In this document: positions 35,951 through 44,379 of the stretch, piece after piece
Layout of the letters: each line of letters begins with the position of its first letter
Position numbering within the stretch: the first letter of the stretch is position 1
Assembly (NCBI RefSeq): GCF_014695585.1
Contig: NZ_JACJON010000058.1
Location: 1 to 64,000 of the forward strand
Length of the DNA stretch: 64,000 nt
Direction of reading: 5' to 3'
DNA from: Microcoleus sp. FACHB-831
Lineage (GTDB): Bacteria; Cyanobacteriota; Cyanobacteriia; Cyanobacteriales; FACHB-T130
The notes under the pieces: model-generated
The model's database searches: none
Seen by the model: the letters and a program-made list of their open reading frames with translations, nothing else
What the model was told of the DNA's origin: nothing
Program-made: the position numbers and the translations under genes

Positions 35951-37066
35951 ATGACAGAGCAGGTTTTAATTCTTGGAGGAAGCGGACGGATTGGCAGCAG
36001 CGTAGCAGCCGATCTGGTCGCACACACACAGGCGCAAGTTATACTTACTGGCAGACACGAAGCTGCTGGGATGTCAGTCACTCAAGAGCTGGGGTCGAAA
36101 GTGAAATTCCTGGGTCTAGATTTGGCAGACGACTCGGTACTCAGGGATGCGATCGCCTCTTGTAATCTGGTAATCCACTGTGCGGGGCCATTTCATTACC
36201 GGGATGATAGAGTCCTAAAACTCTGTATAAAAGAGGGTGTCAACTATCTGGATGTCAGCGATCACCCATCCTATACACGCAAAGCCTTAGATTGCCGGGA
36301 AGAAGCTGCCGCTGCGGGGGTGACAGCGATTGTTAATACGGGAATTTTCCCCGGTATCTCTAATAGTATGGTGCGCCAGTGCGTCGAGCAGCTAGATGAG
36401 ACAGACAGCATTCACCTGAGTTATCTAGTATCGGGTTCCGGCGGTTCTGGGGTGACGGTAATGCGAACCACATTTCTAGGGTTGCAAAAACCCTTTGAAG
36501 TTTGGATAGATGGTCAATGGCAGGAGATCAAGCCGTATAGCGATCGCGAAGTCATTGAGTTTCCCCCGCCTTACGGTCGCACTGGCGTTTACTGGTTTGA
36601 TATGCCAGAAGCCTTTACGCTACCGGAAACTTTCCCAGTCAAAACCGTAATTACCAAATTTGGCACAGTTCCCGATTTCTACAATTACCTTACCTGGAGC
36701 GTTGCCCGCTGGTGGCCTTCCAGCTGGCTAAGAAATCGTTATGTCATCGAGTTTTTAGCCAGAGTCAGTCACCGCATGACCGATGTAAGCGATCGCTTTA
36801 CCGGAGTTGGCGTAGCCATTCGTTCTGAAGTCAGCGGACGTAAAGATGGACAACCAGCCAAGTTTTGCTCAACTTTAGTGCATGAAAACACCGCAGTTGC
36901 AGCTGGTTATGGTACTGGCAGCCTTGCCGAATTAGTGCTAACTGGGAAACTCAAAAAACCCGGTGTTTGGGCAGTAGAACAGGCACTCCCCACAGATTTA
37001 TTTGAACATACCATGCAAAGCCGAGGGCTTAATATTCATCAAGAGTGGTTGCCTCAGAAAAATTAA
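35951..37066 (+). CDS. Saccharopine-dehydrogenase-like NAD(P)-binding protein
   Basis: 371 aa. The N-terminal Rossmann fold VLILGGSGRIGSSVAADL (residues 5-22), VIHCAGPFHYRDD and GVNYLDVSDHPSYTRKAL match the Sacchrp_dh_NADP family. The C-terminal part (SWLRNRYVIEFLARVSHRM) is not that of true lysine-pathway enzymes, so lysine metabolism should not be assumed. Function unknown; many cyanobacteria carry such genes. No operon partner. Confidence 0.8.
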   Translation: MTEQVLILGGSGRIGSSVAADLVAHTQAQVILTGRHEAAGMSVTQELGSKVKFLGLDLADDSVLRDAIASCNLVIHCAGPFHYRDDRVLKLCIKEGVNYLDVSDHPSYTRKALDCREEAAAAGVTAIVNTGIFPGISNSMVRQCVEQLDETDSIHLSYLVSGSGGSGVTVMRTTFLGLQKPFEVWIDGQWQEIKPYSDREVIEFPPPYGRTGVYWFDMPEAFTLPETFPVKTVITKFGTVPDFYNYLTWSVARWWPSSWLRNRYVIEFLARVSHRMTDVSDRFTGVGVAIRSEVSGRKDGQPAKFCSTLVHENTAVAAGYGTGSLAELVLTGKLKKPGVWAVEQALPTDLFEHTMQSRGLNIHQEWLPQKN

Positions 37067-37199
37067 TGTATCCTGCGGCAGAAGGCACAGTTGTAGCTAG
37101 ACAAGTACGATTCATTTCGTACTAATAGATGACATTAGTAGTTTTATCTACTCGCGTCTGGTCAAAATTTTGCGAAAAAAAAATCAGGAGGTAATTTTC

Positions 37200-37556
37200 A
37201 TGCAAAGAATTTTATTAGCTCTCAAGCAAGGATTGCAAAAGCGTATTTTTGTTTTAGGTTTGATGGCTTTAATCAGCTTGTCAGGTATATTTATTTTCGC
37301 CGCGCCAAGTTATGCAGTGCTACATTCAAAAGACAAGCTATCACCTCAAGAAAAAATTGATCGCGCCTATGAATATAGCGAAGCCACAGGTATTTTAGAA
37401 GAAGAAAAGCAGGCATCACAAAATGCCAATAAAACTTTTGACTTCAATGAGAAGGCTAACGTCAAGACAGTAACAAGCGCCACAGAAGAAAATTCCGAGC
37501 CAAATTTGATAGAAAAAGCGCAAGATTTAATTCAAAAGGTGACAGGCAACGACTAA
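37200..37556 (+). CDS. Exported small protein, 118 aa
   Basis: A signal peptide (basic MQRILLALKQGLQKR, hydrophobic core, cleavage near SYA-VLHSK) precedes a hydrophilic mature part of about 75 residues: LSPQEKIDRAYEYSEATGILEEEKQ and a C-terminal NLIEKAQDLIQKVTG amphipathic helix. It resembles proteins annotated as low-temperature-induced in cyanobacteria, but I cannot confirm this. AGGAGGT lies 8 nt before the Met at 37200, which excludes the longer frame from 37170. Confidence 0.6.
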   Translation: MQRILLALKQGLQKRIFVLGLMALISLSGIFIFAAPSYAVLHSKDKLSPQEKIDRAYEYSEATGILEEEKQASQNANKTFDFNEKANVKTVTSATEENSEPNLIEKAQDLIQKVTGND

Positions 37557-37562
37557 AAATAT

Positions 37563-37606
37563 CTCTAATTTCTAGTTTCCAGACTTAGGGAAACTAGAAA
37601 TTAGAG
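37563..37606. terminator. 18-bp perfect hairpin between convergent genes
   Basis: Positions 37563-37580 and 37589-37606 pair perfectly with an 8-nt loop. It starts 6 nt after the stop of the exported protein and can also end the efflux operon. Confidence 0.7.
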
Positions 37607-37639
37607 GCTTTGCCTCACCGCTTGGCTATCAACAAATGC

Positions 37640-38101
37640 CTATCGATTAAAGGTAAAACGACCATTTACCTTTTCGCCATTAATATCAGAGAGAATAACA
37701 ACTTTATACTCCCCAGGTGCTTGCTCAGGTAGCAAAACAGCGTAGTGTTTACCCTCAGCATCGTATTTCATATCTAGTGTTTTTTGACTCCCATTAGGTA
37801 ACTGAACCTGAGCCGTTACTTTGGCGTTAGGAATTGCTTCGTGAGTGTCACCTTTCTGGAGATACAAATCCAGGTGAGTGCCTTTATCTTCCTTTTCAGG
37901 AACAAACTCTAAATGATAGTTTCCCATCTCCACAACTTTACCTCCTTTGGCAGGTGTAGAGTGGTCGGCTTTTTCAGCCGTTTCTGAGGAAGAAACAGCG
38001 GGACTATTATCTGGAGTTGCTGCTTCTTGTCCGTTGCTACAGGAACCCAAAAAAAGTAATCCCATAGCGAAACCAGCCAAACTTACCTTAAATAATTTCA
38101 T
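37640..38101 (-). CDS. Lipoprotein linked to metal efflux, 153 aa
   Basis: A signal sequence with lipobox LGSC-S (Cys about residue 21) is followed by a Ser/Thr/Glu linker with HSTP and a beta-rich domain (GNYHLEFVPEK...THLDLYLQ...VTAQVQLPNGSQKTLDMKYDAEGKHYAVLLPEQAPGEY, split here for brevity), similar to FixH/YtkA-like domains. It is the third gene after cusB- and cusA-type genes (28 nt from cusA), so it probably acts in the periplasm with the efflux pump. Function unproven. Confidence 0.7.
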   Translation of the reverse strand: MKLFKVSLAGFAMGLLFLGSCSNGQEAATPDNSPAVSSSETAEKADHSTPAKGGKVVEMGNYHLEFVPEKEDKGTHLDLYLQKGDTHEAIPNAKVTAQVQLPNGSQKTLDMKYDAEGKHYAVLLPEQAPGEYKVVILSDINGEKVNGRFTFNR

Positions 38102-38129
38102 CTTTCCTTTACGTCCTTTGCGCTTTATA

Positions 38130-41100
38130 TCAAACCTTTTTAGGTATCAAAATTTTTCCAAACTGAGCATACAAAGCAGGTAACACTAACAGCGTTAAAG
38201 CTGTAGAAGTAAACAATCCCCCCAACACCACCACCGCTAAAGGTTGCAGAATTTCTTTACCAGCACCGCCGCCAAATACCAGAGGTAACAAACCCAAAGC
38301 CGAGGTAAAAGCCGTCATCAAAATAGCATTTAGCCGTTGCATCGAGCCTTCAATTATAACTTCCCGAAAAGGCAAACCATCGGCAAATTTAGCATTGTAA
38401 TTATCAACTAATAACAACCCGTTGCGAGTGGCGACACCAAATAGGGTGATAAAACCAACCAGAGAAGCCACAGAGATAACGCCATCTGTGAGCGCAATTG
38501 AAAGCACTCCTCCCACTAAGGCTAAGGGTAAATTAATCATAATCATCGCAGTTGAGGGAAAAGATTTAACAGAAAAATATATTAATATCGTAATTACTAC
38601 AAAAGCTAAAGAGCTAAATAGTAATATATTTTGAGTAGCTCGTTGTTCGGACTCGAATTGACCGCCATATTGAATAAAGTAACCAGGGGGTAATTGCACT
38701 TGTTGCTTAACTTTGGCGCTAATTTCATCTACTACAGAGCGCAAATCTCTACCGCTAGCGTTGGCGGATACAACAATTAAACGGGAAACATTTTCACGGT
38801 TGATAGTATTTGGGCCTGTCCCATTGTCAATTTGGGCAACTTGAGCGAGGGGAATTTTTTGATTGTTAGGAGTATCGACTAGCAAATTACTAATAGTATC
38901 CAAGTTGCGGCGAGCATCTTCTTTTAACCACACAACAAGGTCAAAGGTTTGTTGCTGCTCTAAGACTTGGGAAACGACTTTTCCATTGAGTGCTGTTTCA
39001 ATAGTTTCTGATAGTTCACCCACAGTTAAACCGTAACGAGCAGCAGCTGACCTGTCAAACTGAATTTGAATCTGTCTAATTGGCAGTTGGGGTTCTAGTT
39101 GCAAGTCTACAATACCGGGGACAGTTTTCATGATGTCTTCGACTTGTCTGCCAATTGTGCGGAGTTGCTGCAAGTCGGGGCCAAAAATTTTGAGCGCGAT
39201 CGCACTCCTCACCCCTGATAGCACTTCATCCATCCGGTGAGAAATAAAACCGCCAATATTGGGCGCAACACCAGGTAATTTAGCAAATTCTTCCCGTAGC
39301 TTTTCAATACTTCCTTTGCGGTCTTTTATCCCAGCTTCGCTCAGTTCCACATCCAAATGGCCAAAGTTCACACCTGCTGCATCAGCATCTCCGGGGGCGC
39401 GTCCCGATCGTAACTGGATAAAATCAAAGCGGGGATCGTCCTTGAGAGCATCTTGAAGCGCTTCACCAGCACGGTTGGTATTTTCTAGAGAAACACCGGG
39501 ATAGAGAGTTAGGGTATTGACAAGCGATCGCTCTTGAAACTCTGGCAAAAATACCCGTCCCAACGAAGGCGCGATCGCAATTGCTGCTACAAGAGATGCG
39601 ATCACGATCACAGAAATTAGCTTAGAACTACGCAGAGAAAACATTAAAAAGGGGCGATAAAGCCCTTTAAAAAATCTCGCCACCCACGGTTCTTTTTCTG
39701 GAAAACTACCGTGAGGCAGTAAGATAGCACATAAAGCTGGAGTAACTGTAAGTGCTGTAACACTAGAAGCCAAAACTGCCACTAAATAAGCAATACCCAT
39801 CGGTGCAAAAATGCGACCTTCTACACCAGCCAAAGCAAAAATTGGGGAAAATACAACCACAGTAATTAATGTGGCACCAAACAAGGAATCGCGCACCTCC
39901 TGACAGCCTTCAAAAACCACATCTAAAGGAGATTTTATATTTGGAATTTGGGATTGGGAATTGGGAAGATTCCCTTGTTCGCTTTCCCTAGTCCCCAGTC
40001 CCTTGTTCTTATATTCCCGGAGAGAACGGTAGACATTTTCAGCATCCACAATCGCATCATCTACCGCTGAACCAATGGCTACAGCCAAGCCGCCCAAAGT
40101 CATCGTATTAAGTCCCTGTCCCAGCCAATTTAACGCCAGTAATCCTAGCAGCAAAGACAAGGGAAGCGCCGTAAGGCTAACTACGAGAGTGCGCCAATTC
40201 ATCAAAAACGGAATCAAAATTAGGGCAACAATAAAGCTACCTTCTACCAAAGCTTCCCTAACATTTTCAATTGAGGCGTCGATAAAGTCTTCCTGACGAA
40301 AAGTTACCTGCACTTGTACATCTTTGGGTAAGCCAGATTGAACCTCTGCCATTGCCGCTTCTATGGCACGAGTGACAGTCGGAGTATCAACAAGCGGCTG
40401 TTTATTAACCATTAAAACTATTGCCTTTTTGCCGTTTAAGCTGGCATCGCCACGCTTCAAGGCAGCACCAATTTTAACATCAGCAACATCTCCTAGCATA
40501 ATGGGTGTACCATTGCGAGATGTAATTACTGATTGCTGTAAGTCTTCAATAGATTCAATCCGGCCAATGCCTCGGATTAATAATTCTTGGTCTGGATTAG
40601 TTAAATAACCACCAGGAGCATTAACATTAGCAGCAGCAGCAGCTTCTTGTACTTCGCGCAAAGAGACATTAAACGCTTTCAGCTTTTCTGAATCAACTAA
40701 TACTTGATACTGGCGAATATCACCGCCATAAGCCACAACTTGCGAGACACCAGGAACAGCTAAGAGGCGATTGGTCACTTGCCAATCGACAATCCGTCGT
40801 AACTCCATCAAGTCAATTTGGGATTGAGGTTTATCCTCGGTAATAGTAAAAGCATATTGGAGTACAGTACCGATAGGAGAACTAATAGGCGAAATTTGGG
40901 GTGAATCGACACTTTCTGGTAGTTTTTCTTGAGCTTGCTGCAATCTTTCTGTCACTAACTGCCGGGCTTGATAAATATCAGTTTCCCAGTTGAAAATAAC
41001 TTTAACAACTGAGAGTCCCACCGCTGAGGCAGAGCGTACTGTTGTTACTCCCGGAGTCCCATTAATTGCACTTTCAATAGGTAAAGTAACGAGGGATTCT

Positions 41101-41282
41101 ACTTCCTCTGGTGCCAATCCTGGGGCTTCAGTTTGTATTTCTACTTGAGGTGGAGCAAAATCGGGAAAAACATCCACTGGCATTTGCGAAGCCACGCGAA
41201 AGATCCATACTGTAATTACCCCGGCGGCGAGGACAACTATCCAGCGTTGTTTAATAGACCACTTGATGATGGCACTGAGCAT
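38130..41282 (-). CDS. CusA/CzcA-family heavy-metal efflux RND transporter
   Basis: 1050 aa with 12 membrane segments in the RND pattern. The TM4 motif AVDDAIVDAENVYR holds the proton-relay acidic residues. Two large periplasmic loops follow TM1 and TM7. A frame starts at TTG 41294; the ATG at 41282 (MLSAIIKWSIKQRW) matches the family better, though neither has a clear Shine-Dalgarno. In the cytosolic loop after TM4, about 30 extra residues (GTRESEQGNLPNSQSQIPN) derive from an in-frame heptamer repeat insertion. Copper is the likely substrate from the neighbours; Ni, Co, Zn or Ag cannot be excluded. Confidence 0.92.
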   Translation of the reverse strand: MLSAIIKWSIKQRWIVVLAAGVITVWIFRVASQMPVDVFPDFAPPQVEIQTEAPGLAPEEVESLVTLPIESAINGTPGVTTVRSASAVGLSVVKVIFNWETDIYQARQLVTERLQQAQEKLPESVDSPQISPISSPIGTVLQYAFTITEDKPQSQIDLMELRRIVDWQVTNRLLAVPGVSQVVAYGGDIRQYQVLVDSEKLKAFNVSLREVQEAAAAANVNAPGGYLTNPDQELLIRGIGRIESIEDLQQSVITSRNGTPIMLGDVADVKIGAALKRGDASLNGKKAIVLMVNKQPLVDTPTVTRAIEAAMAEVQSGLPKDVQVQVTFRQEDFIDASIENVREALVEGSFIVALILIPFLMNWRTLVVSLTALPLSLLLGLLALNWLGQGLNTMTLGGLAVAIGSAVDDAIVDAENVYRSLREYKNKGLGTRESEQGNLPNSQSQIPNIKSPLDVVFEGCQEVRDSLFGATLITVVVFSPIFALAGVEGRIFAPMGIAYLVAVLASSVTALTVTPALCAILLPHGSFPEKEPWVARFFKGLYRPFLMFSLRSSKLISVIVIASLVAAIAIAPSLGRVFLPEFQERSLVNTLTLYPGVSLENTNRAGEALQDALKDDPRFDFIQLRSGRAPGDADAAGVNFGHLDVELSEAGIKDRKGSIEKLREEFAKLPGVAPNIGGFISHRMDEVLSGVRSAIALKIFGPDLQQLRTIGRQVEDIMKTVPGIVDLQLEPQLPIRQIQIQFDRSAAARYGLTVGELSETIETALNGKVVSQVLEQQQTFDLVVWLKEDARRNLDTISNLLVDTPNNQKIPLAQVAQIDNGTGPNTINRENVSRLIVVSANASGRDLRSVVDEISAKVKQQVQLPPGYFIQYGGQFESEQRATQNILLFSSLAFVVITILIYFSVKSFPSTAMIMINLPLALVGGVLSIALTDGVISVASLVGFITLFGVATRNGLLLVDNYNAKFADGLPFREVIIEGSMQRLNAILMTAFTSALGLLPLVFGGGAGKEILQPLAVVVLGGLFTSTALTLLVLPALYAQFGKILIPKKV

Positions 41283-41315
41283 AATAAAAGGCAAAAGTAA
41301 AAAAAAAAGAAAAAA

Positions 41316-42926
41316 TTATGGACTTTTTACTTTTTCCTTTTCAGTTTCTGGATCTTGGGGAACAGTCTCTGATTCGTAGGGGAGAAAAGTGCTGGAAACT
41401 ATGCGGGTTTGGGTGCGACGACCTAACCAAAAAGCACCAGATGCGATCGCTCCCCCACCACCTACAACCCACAACCAGGGAAGGAAATTTTGGATTATTG
41501 ACTCTTTTTCTTCACTTTTCCCTTTTTCCGCTTCCCGAATTGCGCCCTGTTGTGGGGATCGATTGCCTTTTAAAGATTCGGCATAAAGTTGAATTGCGCC
41601 TTGGGTGACGATGCGATCGCCATCAAACAAGCTACGCTTAATTTCAACTAACTCTCCCAAAGTTCTGCCCAAAGCGACTTCAGCAGGCTCGAAAGTTGTA
41701 CCATTTTCCACATAAACCAGCTGTCTGCCATTGGCTTCTACCACAGCTGAAGTTGGAATCACTAACACAGCAGTTGGTGTCTTATCAGTCAAAACTTCTA
41801 ATTGGGCAAACATTCCCGGTTTCAACTGTCCATCAGCATTATCCACTTCGGCTTTGACTGGTACAACCCGCGTTTCACCTTCTACAACCGAGCCAATTAC
41901 GGCAATCTTGCCTGTAAAAGTACGATTTGGCAAACTGGCAACCTTTGCGATCGCTTGTTGCCCAATTTTTACTTTTTCTAAATCTTTTTCGTAAATATTC
42001 GCTGTAGCCCAAACCCGACTATTATTGAGGATAGTCATCAACTTTTCCCCCGCCTCTTCCACCGATTGACCCAGAGTGATTTCCCGGTCAGTAACAGTTC
42101 CAGAAATCGGTGCAGTCACCGTCACCAGTCCTTTATCATTGGCACGAGTTCCTAGTTGTTGCAGTCGAGTTTGATAAGCGGCGTTACTCAGGCGGATACG
42201 AGAATTTGCCACTTCTACCGCTGATTTAGCGCGTTTAAGTTGCGCTTCAGCTTCCAGAACTTCCCGGCGGCTGGTGGCTTTGGTAACTGTCGCCAAAGCT
42301 TCTGCCAGTTCGGTTTCGTCTTCCAGCACCTGGCGGCGCGGAATTGCTCCCTGTGCTGAGAGTTCCCGATCTCGGTTATACCGTTCCTCAGCCAAGGCTA
42401 ACTGGCTGCGGGCTTGTTTTATGTCTGCTGCGGCTATCTGCAAGTATCGCTGATAATTTTGTTCGGCTAACTTTAAATCAGCTTCAGCTTGTTGCAAATC
42501 TGCCTCTGCTTCTGCCCGTTTTTCCTGGGAATTGACGCGCAATTCTACTAAGTCAGGTGCAGCGATGACGGCGACAACTTTCCCTGCTTGGACAACGGCA
42601 CCAGGTTCTACTAAAAGTTCAACAATTTTACCTGGAGTTGGTGAAGTAACTTCTACTTTTTGGCTGGGTAAAATTTCAATTTGACCTGTAGTTTTAATGC
42701 CAAAATCCATCTGCTGCTTCGTGACGGGTTTAACTTCAATTCCCATCCGCTTTACTGTTTGGGCATCCACCTGAATTCCCTGTTGAGTCCCCGGATTTGC
42801 TTCTGTTTCTTGATGAAATTCGTCTCCGTGCCCACCATGAGCTAAAACAAATTTTGGTGTTATAAGTAACAACAAAAATAGAAATATTCCTGAAACAGAA
42901 CGCATTGCCATAAGGTGGAAGCGCAT
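41316..42926 (-). CDS. CusB/CzcB-type periplasmic adaptor of RND efflux
   Basis: 536 aa. A signal peptide (MRSVSGIFLFLLLLITP) is followed by a His-rich start of the mature protein (AHGGHGDEFHQE), a membrane-fusion barrel-sandwich (PSQKVEVTSPTPGKIVELLVEPG), a long coiled-coil hairpin (about 130-250), and a beta-barrel domain. The C-terminal end has a membrane segment (FLPWLWVVGGGGAIASGAFWLG) not found in all adaptors. The gene precedes cusA by 33 nt. Its promoter carries the direct repeat at 42976-42993. Confidence 0.9.
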   Translation of the reverse strand: MRFHLMAMRSVSGIFLFLLLLITPKFVLAHGGHGDEFHQETEANPGTQQGIQVDAQTVKRMGIEVKPVTKQQMDFGIKTTGQIEILPSQKVEVTSPTPGKIVELLVEPGAVVQAGKVVAVIAAPDLVELRVNSQEKRAEAEADLQQAEADLKLAEQNYQRYLQIAAADIKQARSQLALAEERYNRDRELSAQGAIPRRQVLEDETELAEALATVTKATSRREVLEAEAQLKRAKSAVEVANSRIRLSNAAYQTRLQQLGTRANDKGLVTVTAPISGTVTDREITLGQSVEEAGEKLMTILNNSRVWATANIYEKDLEKVKIGQQAIAKVASLPNRTFTGKIAVIGSVVEGETRVVPVKAEVDNADGQLKPGMFAQLEVLTDKTPTAVLVIPTSAVVEANGRQLVYVENGTTFEPAEVALGRTLGELVEIKRSLFDGDRIVTQGAIQLYAESLKGNRSPQQGAIREAEKGKSEEKESIIQNFLPWLWVVGGGGAIASGAFWLGRRTQTRIVSSTFLPYESETVPQDPETEKEKVKSP

Positions 42927-42975
42927 GGCTAGAAATTCCTTATATCACAGCATTTAACAAGTTTCGCAAAAGATA

Positions 42976-42993
42976 ATGAAATCAGGATGAAAT
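42976..42993 (-). promoter_or_regulatory. OmpR-type direct repeat upstream of the efflux operon
   Basis: ATGAAATCAGGATGAAAT consists of two ATGAAAT copies at an 11-bp period, one helical turn, 50 nt before the cusB-type start. The same 18-bp sequence occurs at 43882-43899. This layout suits a PhoB/OmpR-family regulator such as the RppA protein encoded 3 kb away. Confidence 0.6.
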
Positions 42994-43000
42994 CACTACT

Positions 43001-43054
43001 GCCGACACCCTGTAGGGTGTCGGCTATACGGGCGAAGCCTGCCAACGCAGGCTT
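43001..43054. repeat. Two adjacent perfect hairpins
   Basis: GCCGACACCC (43001-43010)/GGGTGTCGGC (43015-43024) with loop TGTA, and AAGCCTGC (43035-43042)/GCAGGCTT (43047-43054) with loop CAAC. They lie after the DUF305 stop and before the efflux promoter. They probably end the DUF305 transcript or are dispersed palindromes. Confidence 0.7.
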
Positions 43055-43094
43055 TGTTTGCTTGCCCTTGACTTTAGTCGTCCGGCGTTTTTAT

Positions 43095-43790
43095 TTACTT
43101 TTTATACCACGCTAGTCGCCACTGTTTCATTTGCTCAATTTCTGCTTTTTGAGAAGTGATAATTTCTTGGGCTAATTGTTTAATTTCCGGTCGTTTAGAC
43201 TTACTGAGTGCATCTTGAGCCATTGTTATCGCACCTTCATGGTGCGAAATCATCCCATTAATAAAGCGCAGATCGAACTCAGCATCGGCAGATCCCATAT
43301 CTCCAGACATCATCATGCTTTGGCGTTGTTGTTCCGACATTGGAACTACAGATTTGCCTTCACCTCCGTAGGCAACAGGTTGTTTACTGGCTTGAGGATA
43401 CCATCCCTGCCGCCACTGTTGCATCTGATTTATTTCTTTATTTTGATCTTTAATGATGTTGTCAGATAGCTGTTTTATTTCAGGGCGTTTAGATTTTTGT
43501 TGGGCAACACGAGCCATCGTCACAGCACCTTGATGATGTATTGTCATCGCGTCGATAAATCGCAGATCGTAGTTGGCATCTGCTGGCCCCCAATCCATTG
43601 CTACGCTATGATTCATCCCGCTGCCATGCCCTGTATGATCCATGCCGCCAGCATCTGATGGGGAGGCGTTTGGGGCTTGGGCTTGGTTTTGGGAGGCACT
43701 AGAACAAGCTGTAATAAATGCGCTTGTTGATCCAGCGATCGCTACTAGGGTAAGCATCAAAAAGCTATTTTTAAAAAAGTTAGTTCGCAT
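43095..43790 (-). CDS. Tandem DUF305 protein, probable periplasmic copper-binding lipoprotein
   Basis: 231 aa. A hydrophobic N-terminus ends in a lipobox-like FITAC-S. Two DUF305 modules follow: YDLRFIDAMTIHHQGAVTMA...QMQQWRQGWYP and FDLRFINGMISHHEGAITMA...QMKQWRLAWYK. Each has a HHxGA motif and Met-rich helices, typical metal ligands. Synechocystis CopM is a DUF305 copper protein encoded with copRS, a close parallel. The Met at 43790 is preferred over 43805. Confidence 0.85.
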   Translation of the reverse strand: MRTNFFKNSFLMLTLVAIAGSTSAFITACSSASQNQAQAPNASPSDAGGMDHTGHGSGMNHSVAMDWGPADANYDLRFIDAMTIHHQGAVTMARVAQQKSKRPEIKQLSDNIIKDQNKEINQMQQWRQGWYPQASKQPVAYGGEGKSVVPMSEQQRQSMMMSGDMGSADAEFDLRFINGMISHHEGAITMAQDALSKSKRPEIKQLAQEIITSQKAEIEQMKQWRLAWYKK

Positions 43791-43881
43791 AGACTTTATT
43801 TCCATCTAAGAATTTTCAACAATAATGCTGATTTTTTTCTATTATCAATTCAGCACAGTTTACTTATTGTCTTACAAAAAA

Positions 43882-43899
43882 ATGAAATCAGGATGAAAT
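43882..43899. promoter_or_regulatory. Second copy of the OmpR-type direct repeat
   Basis: The 18-bp sequence is identical to that at 42976-42993. It sits between divergent genes, 92 nt before the DUF305 start (minus) and 115 nt before the Csp-like start (plus), so one site could control both. Confidence 0.6.
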
Positions 43900-44013
43900 T
43901 CCGATACATCATTAGATAGAAACCATATCTACTTCATTAGAAGGACGCGCTTAATTTATCTGCTTTTTAAGGTAAAAGCGAACAGGTAAACATTCGCAAA
44001 AGAGGTGAAAATA

Positions 44014-44376
44014 ATGGCACATCATATGCAACAAATGAGCCAAGAAATGCAGCAGTGCATTCAAAATTGCCAAGATTGCCACAGCATCTGCTTGCAAACG
44101 GCGGTTACGTATTGCCTGCCAACTGGCGGTATGCACGCAGAACCAGATCATATTCGGCTGATGCTTGATTGTGCGGAAATCTGCCAGACAAGTGCTAATT
44201 TTATGCTGCGTGGTTCCGATCTCCACACGCGCACTTGCGGCATTTGTGCCGAGATTTGTCAGCGGTGTGCAGAAAACTGCGATCGCATGAGCGATGATGC
44301 CCAGATGAAAGAGTGCGCTGATATGTGTCGTCGCTGTGCCGAATCGTGCCGACAAATGGCAATGGCAAAAGCTTGA
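44014..44376 (+). CDS. Csp-type four-helix-bundle copper-binding protein
   Basis: 120 aa, with about 16 cysteines spaced along helices: QCIQNCQDCHSICLQ, DCAEICQTSANF, CGICAEICQRCAENC, ECADMCRRCAESC. This is the signature of Csp1/Csp3 copper storage proteins (formerly DUF326), in which the bundle interior is lined with Cys binding Cu(I). There is no signal peptide, so it is probably cytosolic (Csp3-like). GAGG lies 9 nt before the Met at 44014; the GTG-start frame at 44005 is less likely. Confidence 0.9.
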   Translation: MAHHMQQMSQEMQQCIQNCQDCHSICLQTAVTYCLPTGGMHAEPDHIRLMLDCAEICQTSANFMLRGSDLHTRTCGICAEICQRCAENCDRMSDDAQMKECADMCRRCAESCRQMAMAKA

Positions 44377-44379
44377 TAT

